From positions 102,859,578 through 102,923,577 of the forward strand of contig OZ018321.1 in the NCBI GenBank assembly GCA_963969495.1: a stretch of 64,000 nucleotides of DNA. The letters run 5' to 3'. The notes beneath the pieces were generated by a model, which saw only the letters and a program-made list of their open reading frames with translations, made no database searches and was not told the origin of the DNA. Positions 35,764 through 45,855 of the stretch are shown here, in pieces. Made by a program: the position numbers and the translations under genes. Source of the DNA: Ceratothoa steindachneri (taxonomy: Eukaryota > Arthropoda > Malacostraca > Isopoda > Cymothoidae). Within the stretch, counting starts at the first letter, position 1, and each line of letters starts with the position of its first letter.

Positions 35764-36348
35764 ATGAGGCGCAAATTAGATGTTTCTGAGTAGCAAAAAT
35801 GAGTGATTACATTTGGGCGTGCCAAAGACCATTCTGAGGAGGATGCAGTGGAATTTGCACGTGTATCTACGAGTACGGTCATACGGGTCTAACTGCAATG
35901 GCAAAAATTCCGGTCTAGAGAAAATTACCGTCAGATTTGTAACCGAAATACGATACTGACCGACCGGGATCACCAGAGTGTTTCACAGCTTGCGGTTAAC
36001 TAAATATCGCTTCGCTTCAAGGCAGGAATTGGTGCAAGACGTCAACGCCGGTCCTTTGACACCCATTACGAAAAGAACACTCCTTAGGGAACTGCATAGC
36101 ATGAACATATTTATTTGAGGGGCACCGAAGAGGCCTTTGCTATTTTCTGCCCACAAAATTCTCCCGCTTCAGTGGATGAGAAGACACAACAGTAGATCGT
36201 GGAGGCCTAGAAACGCTTTTTCTGCTCAGACGAATCACGTTTCTCCATGTATATTGCTGATGTCCGGTGTTGTGTTCATCTTAGACTTCATGAGGCCTTC
36301 AATGGAGATTGAGTGTAGGATGCGGTTCAAGCTGGAGGAGGCTATGTA
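35764..36348 (+). pseudogene. Tc1-type transposase relic 1
   Basis: Starting from ATGAGGCGCAAATTAG, broken frames spell a Tc1 transposase: an MRRKLD start, VSTSTVIRV of the second helix-turn-helix, ILTDRDHQSVSQLAVN (the LTDRDxRxxxRLV block), HYEKNTP-GTA and NIYL traces, then KRFFCSDESRF with the first catalytic Asp of the DDE motif, and ECRMRFKLEEAM near 36345. It stops before the second Asp and the Glu. Several stops and shifts are present. It is a different lineage from relics 2 and 3. Confidence 0.8.
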
Positions 36349-37230
36349 ATGTACTGTATATGTTAGAATATTCGAGCTATTTACACGAAACTCTCCTTTC
36401 ACTTCATTTCAGAGGTGCCTTACTGAATTTCGTTTCTTATATTTACTTGGAACGTCAAATGTTTGAATAAACTCAAATAGAGGAGAACGGGAAAATTGAA
36501 AATGAATTTGTAACTCCACAGTCTCGTGGAACAATCCCTACTCCTAACTCAGCGGTATCGAAAAGGCGAAATACTTTGTATCTCTGACGTGTGTAAACCG
36601 AAAAAATAACAGAATTGGCACCTTGTAAAGATCAACAACATGGGAGTACCTGGGATCAGGCAACTTAAATTATAGAAATTCCCAACTTTAACCTCTCGGA
36701 GGAGGAATTTATATGTAGCTACTTTGTATAAAATCTAATTCTTAATTCAATTATTAATGAACTTAGAATCATTCTCCTAGTTTAGTAACATTGTTCCGTT
36801 GGATATATTTACATATATATGAATGTCTTTCTTCTATAAGACCGAAGATAGTATGTTAAAGCTATGAGTACATACACATGCAATTATAAATACATTGAAA
36901 TAAACAAAAGAAACATAACTAATATAGTAAATCAAAGGGCTAAGATATAAAATGGACAATTTCGTTATAAATAAGCCTTATAATTAAAGGGTCCAATTTC
37001 AAAAAGACCAGAGATATACTAAAATTAGACGAGGAATTAATGAATGACCATTCGGCAATATTTCTTTTAATATAGTCATCAGATTTGTCAATAAATTTAT
37101 TTCACTGTTGGAACTCTGTTATCTCCTATATATACCACCTTTGTAAAGTAATTCGTTATTCCTTGAGAATGAACTGAACAAGTTCGAAAGTACTTGGAAT
37201 CAGCTTTTCATTTTCCTGTGTGATTGTTTG

Positions 37231-37290
<60 letters not shown>

Positions 37291-37633
37291 ATTGAAAATC
37301 ACATGATACGTGATATATAATATATGTATTTTAAAGGCCCCCCAAAATAAAAACTAGTAACACAACTTGGAAAAACGCTAAGGAAATTATTATTACGTGT
37401 ACCATTAAAGCTTGAGAAAGAATATGGGAAATATAGTAACAGAAAAATAGGGGCAAACTATTTTAACCGTTATAAGATAATGAATAAAGGAGTTGGATTT
37501 GAACCTGTGTCATTACGAATATCCATCCAAATTTCCTTGTGAGTGTTTTGTTTTTTATTGTAGATACATAAGTTTATTTAGCAACTTTAATGATTATTTG
37601 TATTCTTTTTCAGATCGCAGTATAGATGCTAGG
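36349..37633. other. No recognisable gene; (TA)n at 37240-37287
   Basis: AT-rich DNA with one long (TA)n tract. The 5' inverted repeat of the next Tc1 element should lie here, but I cannot identify it. Confidence 0.5.
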
Positions 37634-38666
37634 ATGCGTAACCTCAATGAGTTCAAAAAAGGGCAAATTGTTGGAGCTCGAATTGTAGGAGCTTTCTTCA
37701 GCAGAACAGCTAAACTCCTTGGTTTTTCGATAGATACCTTATTATCAAGGACATTACAGAATTCAAGAAGCATGGCAAAACTTCCCTCAGGAGGAGTAAT
37801 TCCGGCAGGACTTCGAAGTTCGCTGAAAGAGACCGACGAGTGTTGAAATGGATTGTGAGGTAAAATCCCTAGACAACTGCCCCTAAAGTGACTGCAGAGT
37901 TGAATCAATATCTCACTAGCCCAGTTTTGACCAAAACTGTTCGCCGTGATCTCAATAAAGCCAGATGTCATGGAAGAGCCACCATCAAGAAACCTTTGCT
38001 TTCTTATCAAAACATTCAGAAAAGGCTGAACTGGTGTAGAGATCACAAGTGCTGGTCGACAGACCAATGGAAGCAAGGAACATACTCCGACGAGTCTAGT
38101 TTTTCTCTTTTCCCCACTGCAGGGTGAGGTTATGTGTGGAGGCAGCCCGGAGAAGCATTTAATTTTGACTGCCTTCTTCCTAAGGTGAAGCACGAAGGAG
38201 GGTCAGTGATGATTTAGGCAGCTATATCTTGGAATTCTCTTGGTCCAATCGTTCCCCTGCATGGTTGGATCAACAACAACTAATATCTTAATATTTTGAA
38301 AGATCAAGTCCATCCCATGGTCCAGACATTACTTCCTAATGGTGAGTGTTTTTTTTAAGATGACAATGCCTCAATAAACACCGCTTATGTGGTTAAGAAT
38401 TGGTATGAAGAGCATATGAGTGTGGTACAACACATGGAGTAGCCCCACAATCTCCAGATCTCAATATTATTGAACATTTGTGGTGTGTCTTGGAGCGACA
38501 AGTTAGAAGTTGTTACACTTCACCGTCGTGTCTGAAACAGCTGGAGCAGGTATTGCAAGAAGAATGGCTCAAAATTCCTTTCAATGAAGTCAAGAAGCTC
38601 TATGAATCAATTCCAAGACGCATCGACGCTGTTCAGAAAGCAAAAGGAGGACGAACTCCGTATTAA
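37634..38666 (+). pseudogene. Tc1-type transposase relic 2, full length
   Basis: Nearly the whole transposase is legible across frames from the start MRNLNEFKKGQIVGARIVGA (ATG 37634) to the end AVQKAKGGRTPY (TAA 38664-38666). Landmarks are TAKLLGFS, TAELNQYLTSPV, RCHGRATIKKPLL, HKCWSTDQWKQ, SDESSFSLFPTAG (first catalytic Asp), DDNASINTAYVVKNWYEEH (second Asp), and SPDLNIIEHLW (Glu), which together are the DD34E triad of Tc1. Stops and frameshifts occur at several points (for example after ETDEC at 37846, at the VWRQP region, and a TAA before DDNA). Length, about 340 residues, is normal. Flanks are (TA)n, the preferred Tc1 target, but TIRs are not clear. Confidence 0.93.
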
Positions 38667-38686
38667 ATAATAACCTATCCAACACT

Positions 38687-38688
<2 letters not shown>

Positions 38689-38745
<57 letters not shown>
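38689..38745. repeat. (TA)n microsatellite
   Basis: TA dinucleotides ending directly at the left arm of the Penelope-like element. Confidence 0.97.
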
Positions 38746-38748
<3 letters not shown>

Positions 38749-39208
38749 GAATATGAAGACCCAGGTGATTACACTAATCATTTATTGGCCGGACGTTTCG
38801 GACCTTTACTAGGTGGATTAAAATTGAAGTAAAAACACTAATAACAATATATAGAATTAATTACTACTACCCAGTGTGATTTTAAAAAATAATAGAAAGA
38901 AGTGAAATTATATAACATAAACTGACTTGAATATTACATATCAAAAGTTACTGGAGTAAACAATAAAATAACCTATTATATTAAATTATAAAAAACAACA
39001 AATTTTCCGAAAACAAATCAGAATGAATTAAACAAAGTGACTAACCTTTATCGTGGGAGTTGAGAAATCAACTAACTTAAGATATAAAACTGCTAACGAG
39101 ATTTGTTCGGTTGATCGGTTGGTTGGCTAGTTAATCTAGTGAAGTGTTGGTTGGTTATATAGTGAATAGTTTAATTGAGGAGGAGTAATTATTTAGGTTT
39201 GGATTTAT

Positions 39209-39484
39209 TTAATTGATATACAGTGACTCTAAGATTTTCAAATCGAGAGAAGTTAGGGCTAAAGATAATATGGTAAATGAATTAGAATTAAGAGGATGAT
39301 GGTGATACTCAGAATGTTGCCTGATGGAAGAGGCTTCAGGTTTAGAAATGTGAATACCAGACCTATGAGACAAACCCAAGTGCTTCGCGATCCTGCATTT
39401 GACTTGTAAGCCAGTTCGGCCTACATAACGACTGTGGCAGGTCTTACATGTATAATTGTAAATTATACAGGATCGCGAGCCCAA
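39209..39484 (-). pseudogene. GIY-YIG endonuclease domain of the Penelope-like element
   Basis: A 91-residue open stretch with YNYTCKTCHSRYVGRTG (the GIY and YIG strands, here YNY and YVG, with a CX2C pair between), KCRIAKHLG (conserved Arg), SSIRQHSE (His) and ILESLYI (conserved Glu). This is the expected C-terminal domain of Penelope-like elements, where it serves as the target-nicking endonuclease. It follows the RT relic on the same strand, separated by decayed sequence. The GIY Gly is not conserved, and I cannot judge activity. Confidence 0.8.
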
Positions 39485-39699
39485 AGGGATTGGCTCCTTA
39501 TGGAGAAAAAAGGAATTTAATGATACAGAGTTGGAATTTATACAAATGAATTGGCAATGAGGAAAATGATTGTTGAGGGTGGAAGGAGCTTGTAAAACTC
39601 GGATGTTAAATGCTCGAGATAGGGTAGTCTAATGAAAACCTTCTGTTTAGAAACAGTAGTAAGAAATGGTCGAGGATAATATATTTTGGAGAGAAAGTT

Positions 39700-40660
39700 T
39701 GATACTAATTGGTCGAAGATGAAATCGGGGTAATAATTAAATATGAAGAAATCCTTTTAAATAAGTCAGTTCTTCATGAAAGGATATCCAGTTAGAGCAT
39801 ATATGGTAGGCTCTAAAAATTCAGCTTTTATTACTGGATAATTTAAACTGACTGGGAGAGATACTAAAAAAATATGTACCTAATCATGTGGTGGTAGGTT
39901 TTCTGTACATGGATGTATTGTAAGACGAACCTGTTAGGACAACGTTGACATCCAAGAACGAGATTTTGTTGTCCTTTTCTGTTGCCATAGAAAACTTATG
40001 TTAGGATGTTGTTGTTTAATATAATTGAGAAATAGGAGTGCATGATCACTGTGCTTAAAAATTAGAAAACAGTCATCTATAGATCATTTGAAGACAATAG
40101 GCCTGAATTCTAGAGGACAATTGTCCAGCCACCGAGTTTCGTGGTGGCACAAAAAGTATTGGCAAAGGAGGGACCCAGAGGGGAACCCATAGCCATGCCT
40201 TCGTGTTGTAAATAGAGCTCGTTGCTAAAAAGAAAAATGGTATCACCCACAGCTATCTTTAAAAGCTTGAGGAAAAGTTGCTTAGTTAAACCCAATATTT
40301 CACTCGTATTATGAAAAAGAGTATCTGAAATAATATTAATAGTTTCCTGTACCGAACATTAGTAAATAAAGAAGTCACATCGATTGTGGCCATAAAAGAA
40401 GAATTCCCCAAACGGAGATCACCAATATATTTTGAAAAATAGGAAGAGTCACGTAAGCTAAAGTGATTGTGTGATAAAGGATCAATAAGCCGAACAAAAA
40501 AATAAGCTAAGTTGTAGCTTGGAGTATTGACTGCAGACAAGATAGGGCGGAGAGATATTTCATTTTTATGAGTTTTAGGTAAACCATAGATGACCCCAGG
40601 GGATGAACCAGAAACAAAAAGCTTATAAACATCAATTAAAATATTTCGTTTAGTAAGAGA
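39700..40660 (-). pseudogene. Penelope-like reverse transcriptase, broken
   Basis: Minus-strand blocks: LPKTHKNE near 40570, VNTPSYNLAYFFVRLI near 40520, FMATIDVTSLFTNV near 40385, GMAMGSPLGPSFANTF near 40180, and PIVFK followed by SIDDCFLIFK near 40080, where the YxDD box reads SIDD (Tyr changed to Ser, Asp pair kept). Open pieces are 40286-40540 and 40110-40295 in different frames. The 5' part of RT, beyond the LPKTHK region, is cut by the inverted arm. Confidence 0.82.
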
Positions 40661-41100
40661 ACGTAGAAAATTATCTATCTATCTATCTTCAACCGACCAA
40701 ATCTCGTTAGTAGTTTTATATCTTTAGTAAGTTGATTTCTCAACTCCCACGATAAAGGTTAGTCACTTTGTTTAATTTATTCTCATTTGCTTTCGGGTTT
40801 TTTGTTGTTTTTTACAATTTAATATAATAGGTTATTTTATTGTATACTCCAGTAACTTTTAATATGTGATATTCAAGTCAGTTTATGTTATAATTTCAAT
40901 TCTTTCTATTATTTTTTAAAATCACAATGGGTAGAATTAATCAATTCTATATATTATTATTAGTGTTATCACTTTAATTTTAATGATTGTCAATTTCATT
41001 ATTTTAACTTGTCTTCATCCGCTTTTTTTAGCCATTATTTAATGCATTCTTTTAACTGTTATCGATTAATGTTCCTTTCCCTTTTCATTAGTTGACACAG

Positions 41101-41140
41101 TCGCTGAAGATGGTCCTAGTAAAGGTCCGAAACGTCCGGC
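41101..41140 (+). ncRNA. Hammerhead-ribozyme-like core in the right arm
   Basis: CTGAAGA (41104-41110, fits CUGANGA), a hairpin GGTCC...GGTCC (one T-T mismatch) closing stem II, then GAAAC GTC (41129-41136) give the hammerhead core order with cleavage predicted after C41136. CGG after the cleavage site can pair with TCG before the core as the start of stem I. Stem III would be minimal, as reported for Penelope-like ribozymes, where ACGT can pair between two copies. The left arm keeps the GAAACGTC half (inverted) but has lost the CTGAAGA half. Folding was judged by eye only. Confidence 0.5.
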
Positions 41141-41218
41141 CAATAAATGATTAGTGTAATCACCTGGGTCTTCATATTCCTGCGACATATCAGATTCTCA
41201 AGGAACAAATCAATTACA

Positions 41219-41220
<2 letters not shown>

Positions 41221-41278
<58 letters not shown>
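41221..41278. repeat. (TA)n microsatellite
   Basis: TA dinucleotides, 39 bp right of the Penelope-like element. A second run lies at 41474-41519 and continues as GATA units. Confidence 0.97.
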
Positions 41279-41470
41279 GGTAAAACTTGCGAAAAAAATT
41301 ACCGCCTGACATTTAGAAATATGATGAAACAGCATAATCTGACATCAGATTAAACCTATAGCACTGACGAGACTGGAAGTTACTGGAAATGTTTACCTAC
41401 AAAAACACTTCCTGGAAAATGGAATTCTTCCAGAGATATGAACCAGCCAAAGTTCATAACTCAGAAGCCC

Positions 41471-41521
<51 letters not shown>

Positions 41522-41691
41522 TAGATAGATATTATTTCTTGTAATGCCAAAAGTCTTCACTGGTTAGGAAGTAACATGTAAAGGTAATGGTTGGCAGCGC
41601 CACTCTGCCGTGCCATCATAGAATTAACCACGCATGTATCAGTTGTGCTCTGACACCAATTTAGAGAGTGTGAACACCGGCTCGGCTGATC

Positions 41692-42640
41692 ATGGAAGGA
41701 TGGGGATTATCGGAGTTCGAACGGGGTATTATAGTGGGTAACAGACGGATTGGACACTCCATTTCTGAAGCTGTGCAGACATGGGGCCACGTGCGTACCC
41801 AAAATACCTGGTGAAAGGCCTTGCTGCCATCGCGGATAGCCTAATGGCACATACTGGTATTTACTGATCGTGACCATCGGCGTCTGGTTAGAATTATCCA
41901 TAGTAATCGACAAACAACACTGGCTCAAATTGCAGCCAGATTTATACAAGAGTTACCATAGGCATATTCATCAGGTCAATGTAGCGTTATTTATCTTCCA
42001 GACTATATGGGGTATATGAGAGCAGAACACCCAGCAGAATTACCCAGTTATCATCACCTCACTGGTCATAGCGCCGCACGTGGGTTCGTGACGTTGCTAA
42101 ATCAAACCTAAAGTATTGGCTGCATGTGGCGTACTCCAATGAGTCACGGTTCCAGTTGTTTCGGTCTGATATTAGAGTTTGAATGTGATTCAGATCCCTA
42201 TCAGAGCATGGGCTCCGATGTCAATAAGACACCGTACAGTTTGGTGGTTGCTTCATACTGGTATGGAATGTGTTCACATAGCAATGGTCGGTCCATTTGG
42301 TCCGCCTAGAATGTCATTAACCTGTGACCGTTACGTTGCACTGATTAGTGACCATTTACACCCATACATGAACTTCATATACTTCAACATCGATGACATA
42401 TTCCAGCAGGATAATGGACTGTGTTATCGAGCCCAAGTTGCCCAGAATTGTTTTGAGGAGCATTCTGAAGAGTTCCAGAAAATGGTGTGAGTACCACATT
42501 TATTCGCCATAAAACCAATCTAACATTTATAGGACGTGGTGGCCAGGTCTTTTCGCATCAAAGATCAGACATTTAGAAATATCAGAGAAGTGTAGACAGT
42601 TATGCAGGCCTCACGGCACAACATCTCCCCATAAGTCTTC
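41692..42640 (+). pseudogene. Tc1-type transposase relic 3
   Basis: From MEGWGLSEFERGIIVG (ATG 41692), frames broken by stops follow the Tc1 plan: TDRDHRRLVRIIHSNRQTTLAQIAARF (DNA-binding block), WLHVAYSNESRFQLF (first catalytic Asp replaced by Asn), ISDHLHPYMNF, DDIFQQDNGLCYRAQVAQNCFEEH (second Asp) and then a decayed segment near 42500 where the Glu block is not legible. Frameshifts separate 41692-41812, 41870-41960, 42124-42309 and 42179-42490. It is a third Tc1 lineage, distinct from relics 1 and 2. Confidence 0.85.
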
Positions 42641-42769
42641 TGTATACTTGATAAATCAATGTCACGTCGAGTATTGGCACTTAACTGCGCAAAATGAGTG
42701 CCTTACATAATACTAGCTACCTATTTCATGACTGTTGGTACTTGGGTGATCAGTGATGGTTTGACCAGG

Positions 42770-43092
42770 AATTCGAGGACCAAGAGATTGACGAATCAAA
42801 TTCAATAATTCAACCCACATACTCACATCCGCACGTCTCCGATGAACGCTGCCCTGAATACCGGCCACGGTCCCGACTTATTTTTATTACCTGAGCACAT
42901 TTTTCGAAAAGAAACAAGCGCCAGACAAGCTCATCAAATAGAGACCTATATATCTCTCTTGAAGATCATCGGAAGAATTATATAAAGGATCATATCCAAC
43001 AGGCTAAAGACACAACTGGCTGAGAAAAGGGTACACAGCCCACAGCAACATGGGCTCAGGAAGAGGCGCGGGACAGACACCGCGCTCGCGCG
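42770..43092 (+). pseudogene. LINE RT relic, part A (left of MULE)
   Basis: One frame reads TYISLLKIIGRII, stop, RIISNRLKTQLAE, then QQHGLRKRRGTDTALAR up to the MULE end, which are the finger blocks of a non-LTR RT (YRPISLL and QHGFRxGRGTxDAL). The next RT blocks resume at 45856 beyond the MULE. Upstream (42770-42930) more of the same element is likely but weakly readable. Confidence 0.75.
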
Positions 43093-43958
43093 GGACTTTA
43101 GGACAAAATTCCCCGGAGGACAATATACCCCGCGGACCAAATTTCCCGGTAAAAACTATAAGTTAGATCCATTTTATTTTAAAAAGTGTGGTAACATTTT
43201 ATTTGATAAAAGTAATAAGTTAGATAGTTTATTTTTTTTTTAAATTTATTAAAAATTTAGTTTAAACTTAAAACTTGTAGTAATCGAGTGAAATATCAGA
43301 CAAAAACTGCTGCAGTAGTCACCTTAAAATTTAAATTGTAGGCAATACTTTTGAGATAATCTAAAGCTGATCTAGTAAAGTAGCTTTGAACCATTTTTAG
43401 AATGAAGGTACTATTATCTTTATATTTTTCTCTCTGTGGTTCTGCCTGTAAAGCAGCCATAATTTGTCCATATGAACATTTTGATAGTTGAATTTTTCTT
43501 CGATTAAAGCCAAAAATATGAAAATGTTCGAATGCGAGCATCCAATAAAGGAAGAAAAACGCATATACTATCCTTCGACCTAATTATTCGTCCGTGGGAG
43601 CTCGTCGTGAGTTCTTGAATACATGTTCCACATAGATATATTAAAAGTCTGTTCACTTCTTCCTCGTCGATATGGTCTTGCAATATAGTTGTCTTTAAAA
43701 AAAAAACAGAATTTCTAAACATTCATTAGGAATAAGGTTATATATTTGCTTGAACGCTGTCCTAACTTCGTCTAGAGGTACGAGGGGCGGTCAATAAGTT
43801 TTGCGAATCGGTAGGGCAAAATAGAGGAAGGGGGATGGCTGCTTGTGGGGGTGTTAGGACAAGTTATGACAAGTCAGGACCTGCAGCCGCACGCTCCTGC
43901 TTCGTCTATTTAGGAAGCAGTATCTGATCGCAGATCGTTGGTCACAAATTTTTCAACA

Positions 43959-44453
43959 ATGGAGTGGGTTGAGCACCGCTCAGTGATCAAATCTTTGACC
44001 AAGGAAGGCAAGAATGCAAAAGAGATCCATGAACGCATGGTTGCAGTGTACACCGACACCGCTTCTTCCTATGCAACCATTGCTCGCTGGAATAGGGAGT
44101 TCCGCCATGGTCGTGAGTCCCTTGAAGATGACCGCCATCCAGGACGCCCGTCAGACGTGACCAACGAGGTCAATGTGGCCCGTGTGGAGAGGATGATCCT
44201 CAAAAATCGACGGGTGAAGGTCGAAGAAATCGAGCGAGAACTTGGAATATCACATGGAAGTGTTATCAACATCATCCACGACAATTTGGCCATGACCAAG
44301 GTCTCTGCCGGTTGGGTCCCTAGAAACCTGACGCCCCATGATCGACTTCAACGTCGTCAAAGTCCACAAGGCCAGAGTTGCACAAGCTGCCGTGCGCGAG
44401 TGCGGATTCGAGGAGCTCAACCATCCCCCTCACAGTCCAGATCTGGCCCCTAG
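43959..44453 (+). pseudogene. Mariner transposase N-terminal domain (copy 4)
   Basis: Open from ATG 43959 (MEWVEHRSVIKSLTKEGK) through the helix-turn-helix region (KEIHERM, SYATIARWNREFRHG, GRPSDV, GSVINIIHDNLAMTKV, GWVPRNLTPHDRLQR) to the deletion junction at about 44360, after which the frame reads nonsense to 44453. A protein from this copy would keep the DNA-binding domain and lose the catalytic domain. That could in principle act as a repressor of related transposases, but there is no evidence of expression. Confidence 0.85.
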
Positions 44454-44649
44454 CGACTACTTTTTATTCCGCCAGCTCAAGGCTGCACTGCGTGGACGCC
44501 AGTTTGGGGACGATGAAGATGTCCAGCTCGCCGTCCAGGAGTGGATTGAACAGCAGTCGGAAGATTTCTGGTTGTCGGGAATTCGAAGCCTCAAGGACAA
44601 GTGGCGCAAGTGCATTAAAGTGGAGGGTAGTTATATTGAAAAATATTGA
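44355..44649 (+). pseudogene. Mariner transposase C-terminal part (copy 4)
   Basis: In a different frame from the N-terminal part: VHKARVAQAAVRECGFEEL, HPPHSPDLAPSDYFLF with the third catalytic Asp, then FGDDEDVQLAVQEWIEQQ and FWLSGIRSLKDKW, stopping at 44649. The two other catalytic aspartates lay in the deleted segment. Confidence 0.85.
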
Positions 44650-45855
44650 AACAGTTTTCCTCATATCTCGTTTCCTTATATCCAAATTGCAAAACTTATT
44701 GACCGCCCCTCGTACGTAATCAACAGCTAGTATGCCTCATCTTCAGCGCAAAATCTCTGTCTACCCCATATCTCTTCTGAAAGCCATGTTCCTGTATTTT
44801 TCTCTAAATATTATGACAAAGATTGAAGAAGCATCCTTTAACGTCTAACTCGGGAAAGATCTGTATTAAAGAATTTAGAATAGCCTTTTCAAAATCAATC
44901 ATCGTGCTTTCGGGAGTTAATACTATTAAATTTCGTATTTATTTTTATCAATTTGTCATAGATGGCTGAGTTTTATCTGGCAAAAGTGCATAAATGCATG
45001 GTACTGTATGTTTATCGTTTAAGGCATGAATGGTATAGAACTGAGCAAAATATTTAGGAACTACTAGGAAAGTTCCATCAAGAAACTAATGCTTAGAATT
45101 TGTTGGAAATTCTAGTGTTTTTGATGTTCCAAAATTTTAAAACCTTTTACTTCCGATTGTTGAATCAACCAGCAAAAATTATCCCCTTGCGTATTATGTA
45201 TCAAATTTTCAGGAATAACAAGCTCTTGAGCCAAAACTTGCCAAGCTAAATTATTTATATTCTTCTATCTATACCACCTAATATTCCGCCTAAGATGGTG
45301 AAGAGCAGGAAGCTTTGTCGCTATTTCTTCATTCACTGATGAACACGCTTGAGAGAGAATTGGTTGAGTAGATTTCTGTGTTTCACATGCATTTTTTTTA
45401 ATATTTTGAACCACCTTAGTAGCTTCACATTGTGACACATCCGGTGCGTGTGTCTGTTCATGTATCTTTTCTGTGACATCACTATTCAACCTTTTCACTT
45501 TGGCTTTACATGAAGCTTTAGCTCGACGCCGTTCACATTCATAAACTATTATATAGTTTGCGAATTATTTCTGTTTTACATAAATAAAACCTTCATAGAA
45601 CAATTTAGGTTGGCCTTTATTACTTTTTAAAAACTCCACCATAAAAGGGTAGAAACAAAATTTTAACTAAATCTGTAAATCAGGAACCGATCCACATAAC
45701 CTGTGTTTCTAGAAAATATGCTAAATTACTCACATTTTACCTAAACTGGCAACCTTATGGGAAACAGGTTGCCAGTTGCGGGGGGATTTTGTCCGCTGGG
45801 GGATTTTGTCGACGGGAAGATTTTGTCCTCCGGGGGATTTTGTCCTGTCGCCGCC

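Larger units (their letters stand above)
38746..41182 (-). mobile_element. Penelope-like element with long inverted terminal arms
   Basis: A 2437-bp unit delimited by matching inverted ends: CAGGAATATGAAGACC at 38746 and its complement ending at 41182. The arms (38746-39113 and 40688-41182) are inverted copies; the left lacks about 125 bp present in the right. Between them, on the minus strand, are a degenerate Penelope-type RT and a C-terminal GIY-YIG-type domain, the domain order of endonuclease-bearing Penelope-like elements. The element sits between (TA)n tracts. The coding region is interrupted and truncated at its 5' end. A hammerhead-like core lies in the right arm. Penelope-like elements are known to carry terminal repeats and hammerhead motifs; the inverted arrangement here is read directly from the sequence. 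Confidence 0.88.
43779..44714 (+). mobile_element. Mariner copy 4, best preserved, internally deleted
   Basis: A 936-bp element with TA at both ends and nearly perfect terminal repeats (cgaggggcggtcaataag and its inverse cttattgaccgcccctcg). Removing it and one TA restores a readable join in the surrounding MULE sequence. It shares the internal deletion of copies 2 and 3. The total coding length, about 133 plus 95 residues, compares with roughly 340-350 for an intact mariner transposase. Confidence 0.95.
43290..45640 (-). pseudogene. FLYWCH zinc finger plus MULE-type transposase remnant
   Basis: Starting at about 45640 on the minus strand: GQPKLFYEGFIYVKQK, then a stop, then YECERRRAKASCKAKV and THAPDVSQCE give the F-Y, C, C and H-x-H features of a FLYWCH finger. 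LPALHHLRRNIR at 45290 is the linker typical of FLYWCH-MULE proteins. Next come FYTIHALNDKHTVPCIYALLP-type blocks near 44960, TMIDFEKAILNSL near 44890 (catalytic region), and FNLCHNI near 44810. After the mariner: DEVRTAFKQIYNLIP near 43760, FIFLALIEEKFNYQN-type near 43510, and QAEPQREKYKDNS with ALDYLKSIAYNL near 43340. Frames 45265-45498, 43504-43722 and 43296-43541 are pieces of this. Stops and shifts throughout; inactive. Confidence 0.72.
43093..45846 (-). mobile_element. FLYWCH-MULE DNA transposon, interrupted by mariner copy 4
   Basis: Both ends consist of inverted copies of a subterminal unit GGACAAAATYCCCC: three copies at 43093-43149 and four at 45781-45846. Between them, on the minus strand, a decayed coding region shows an N-terminal FLYWCH zinc finger and MULE transposase-type blocks. 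Mariner copy 4 occupies 43779-44714, so the element itself is about 1.8 kb. It inserted into a LINE whose RT continues on both sides. A target duplication of 8-10 bp, typical of MULEs, is not recognisable. A hairpin with 10-bp arms (CTGGCAACCT/AGGTTGCCAG) lies just inside the right end at 45746-45775. Confidence 0.75.

Noticed and set aside
43296..43722. Two overlapping minus-strand frames as novel small genes
   Set aside because: They fit as shifted pieces of the MULE transposase C-terminal region continued across mariner copy 4.
43938..44453. Active mariner transposase or SETMAR-like host gene
   Set aside because: Only the DNA-binding part is open; the catalytic centre is deleted and the C-terminal part is in another frame.
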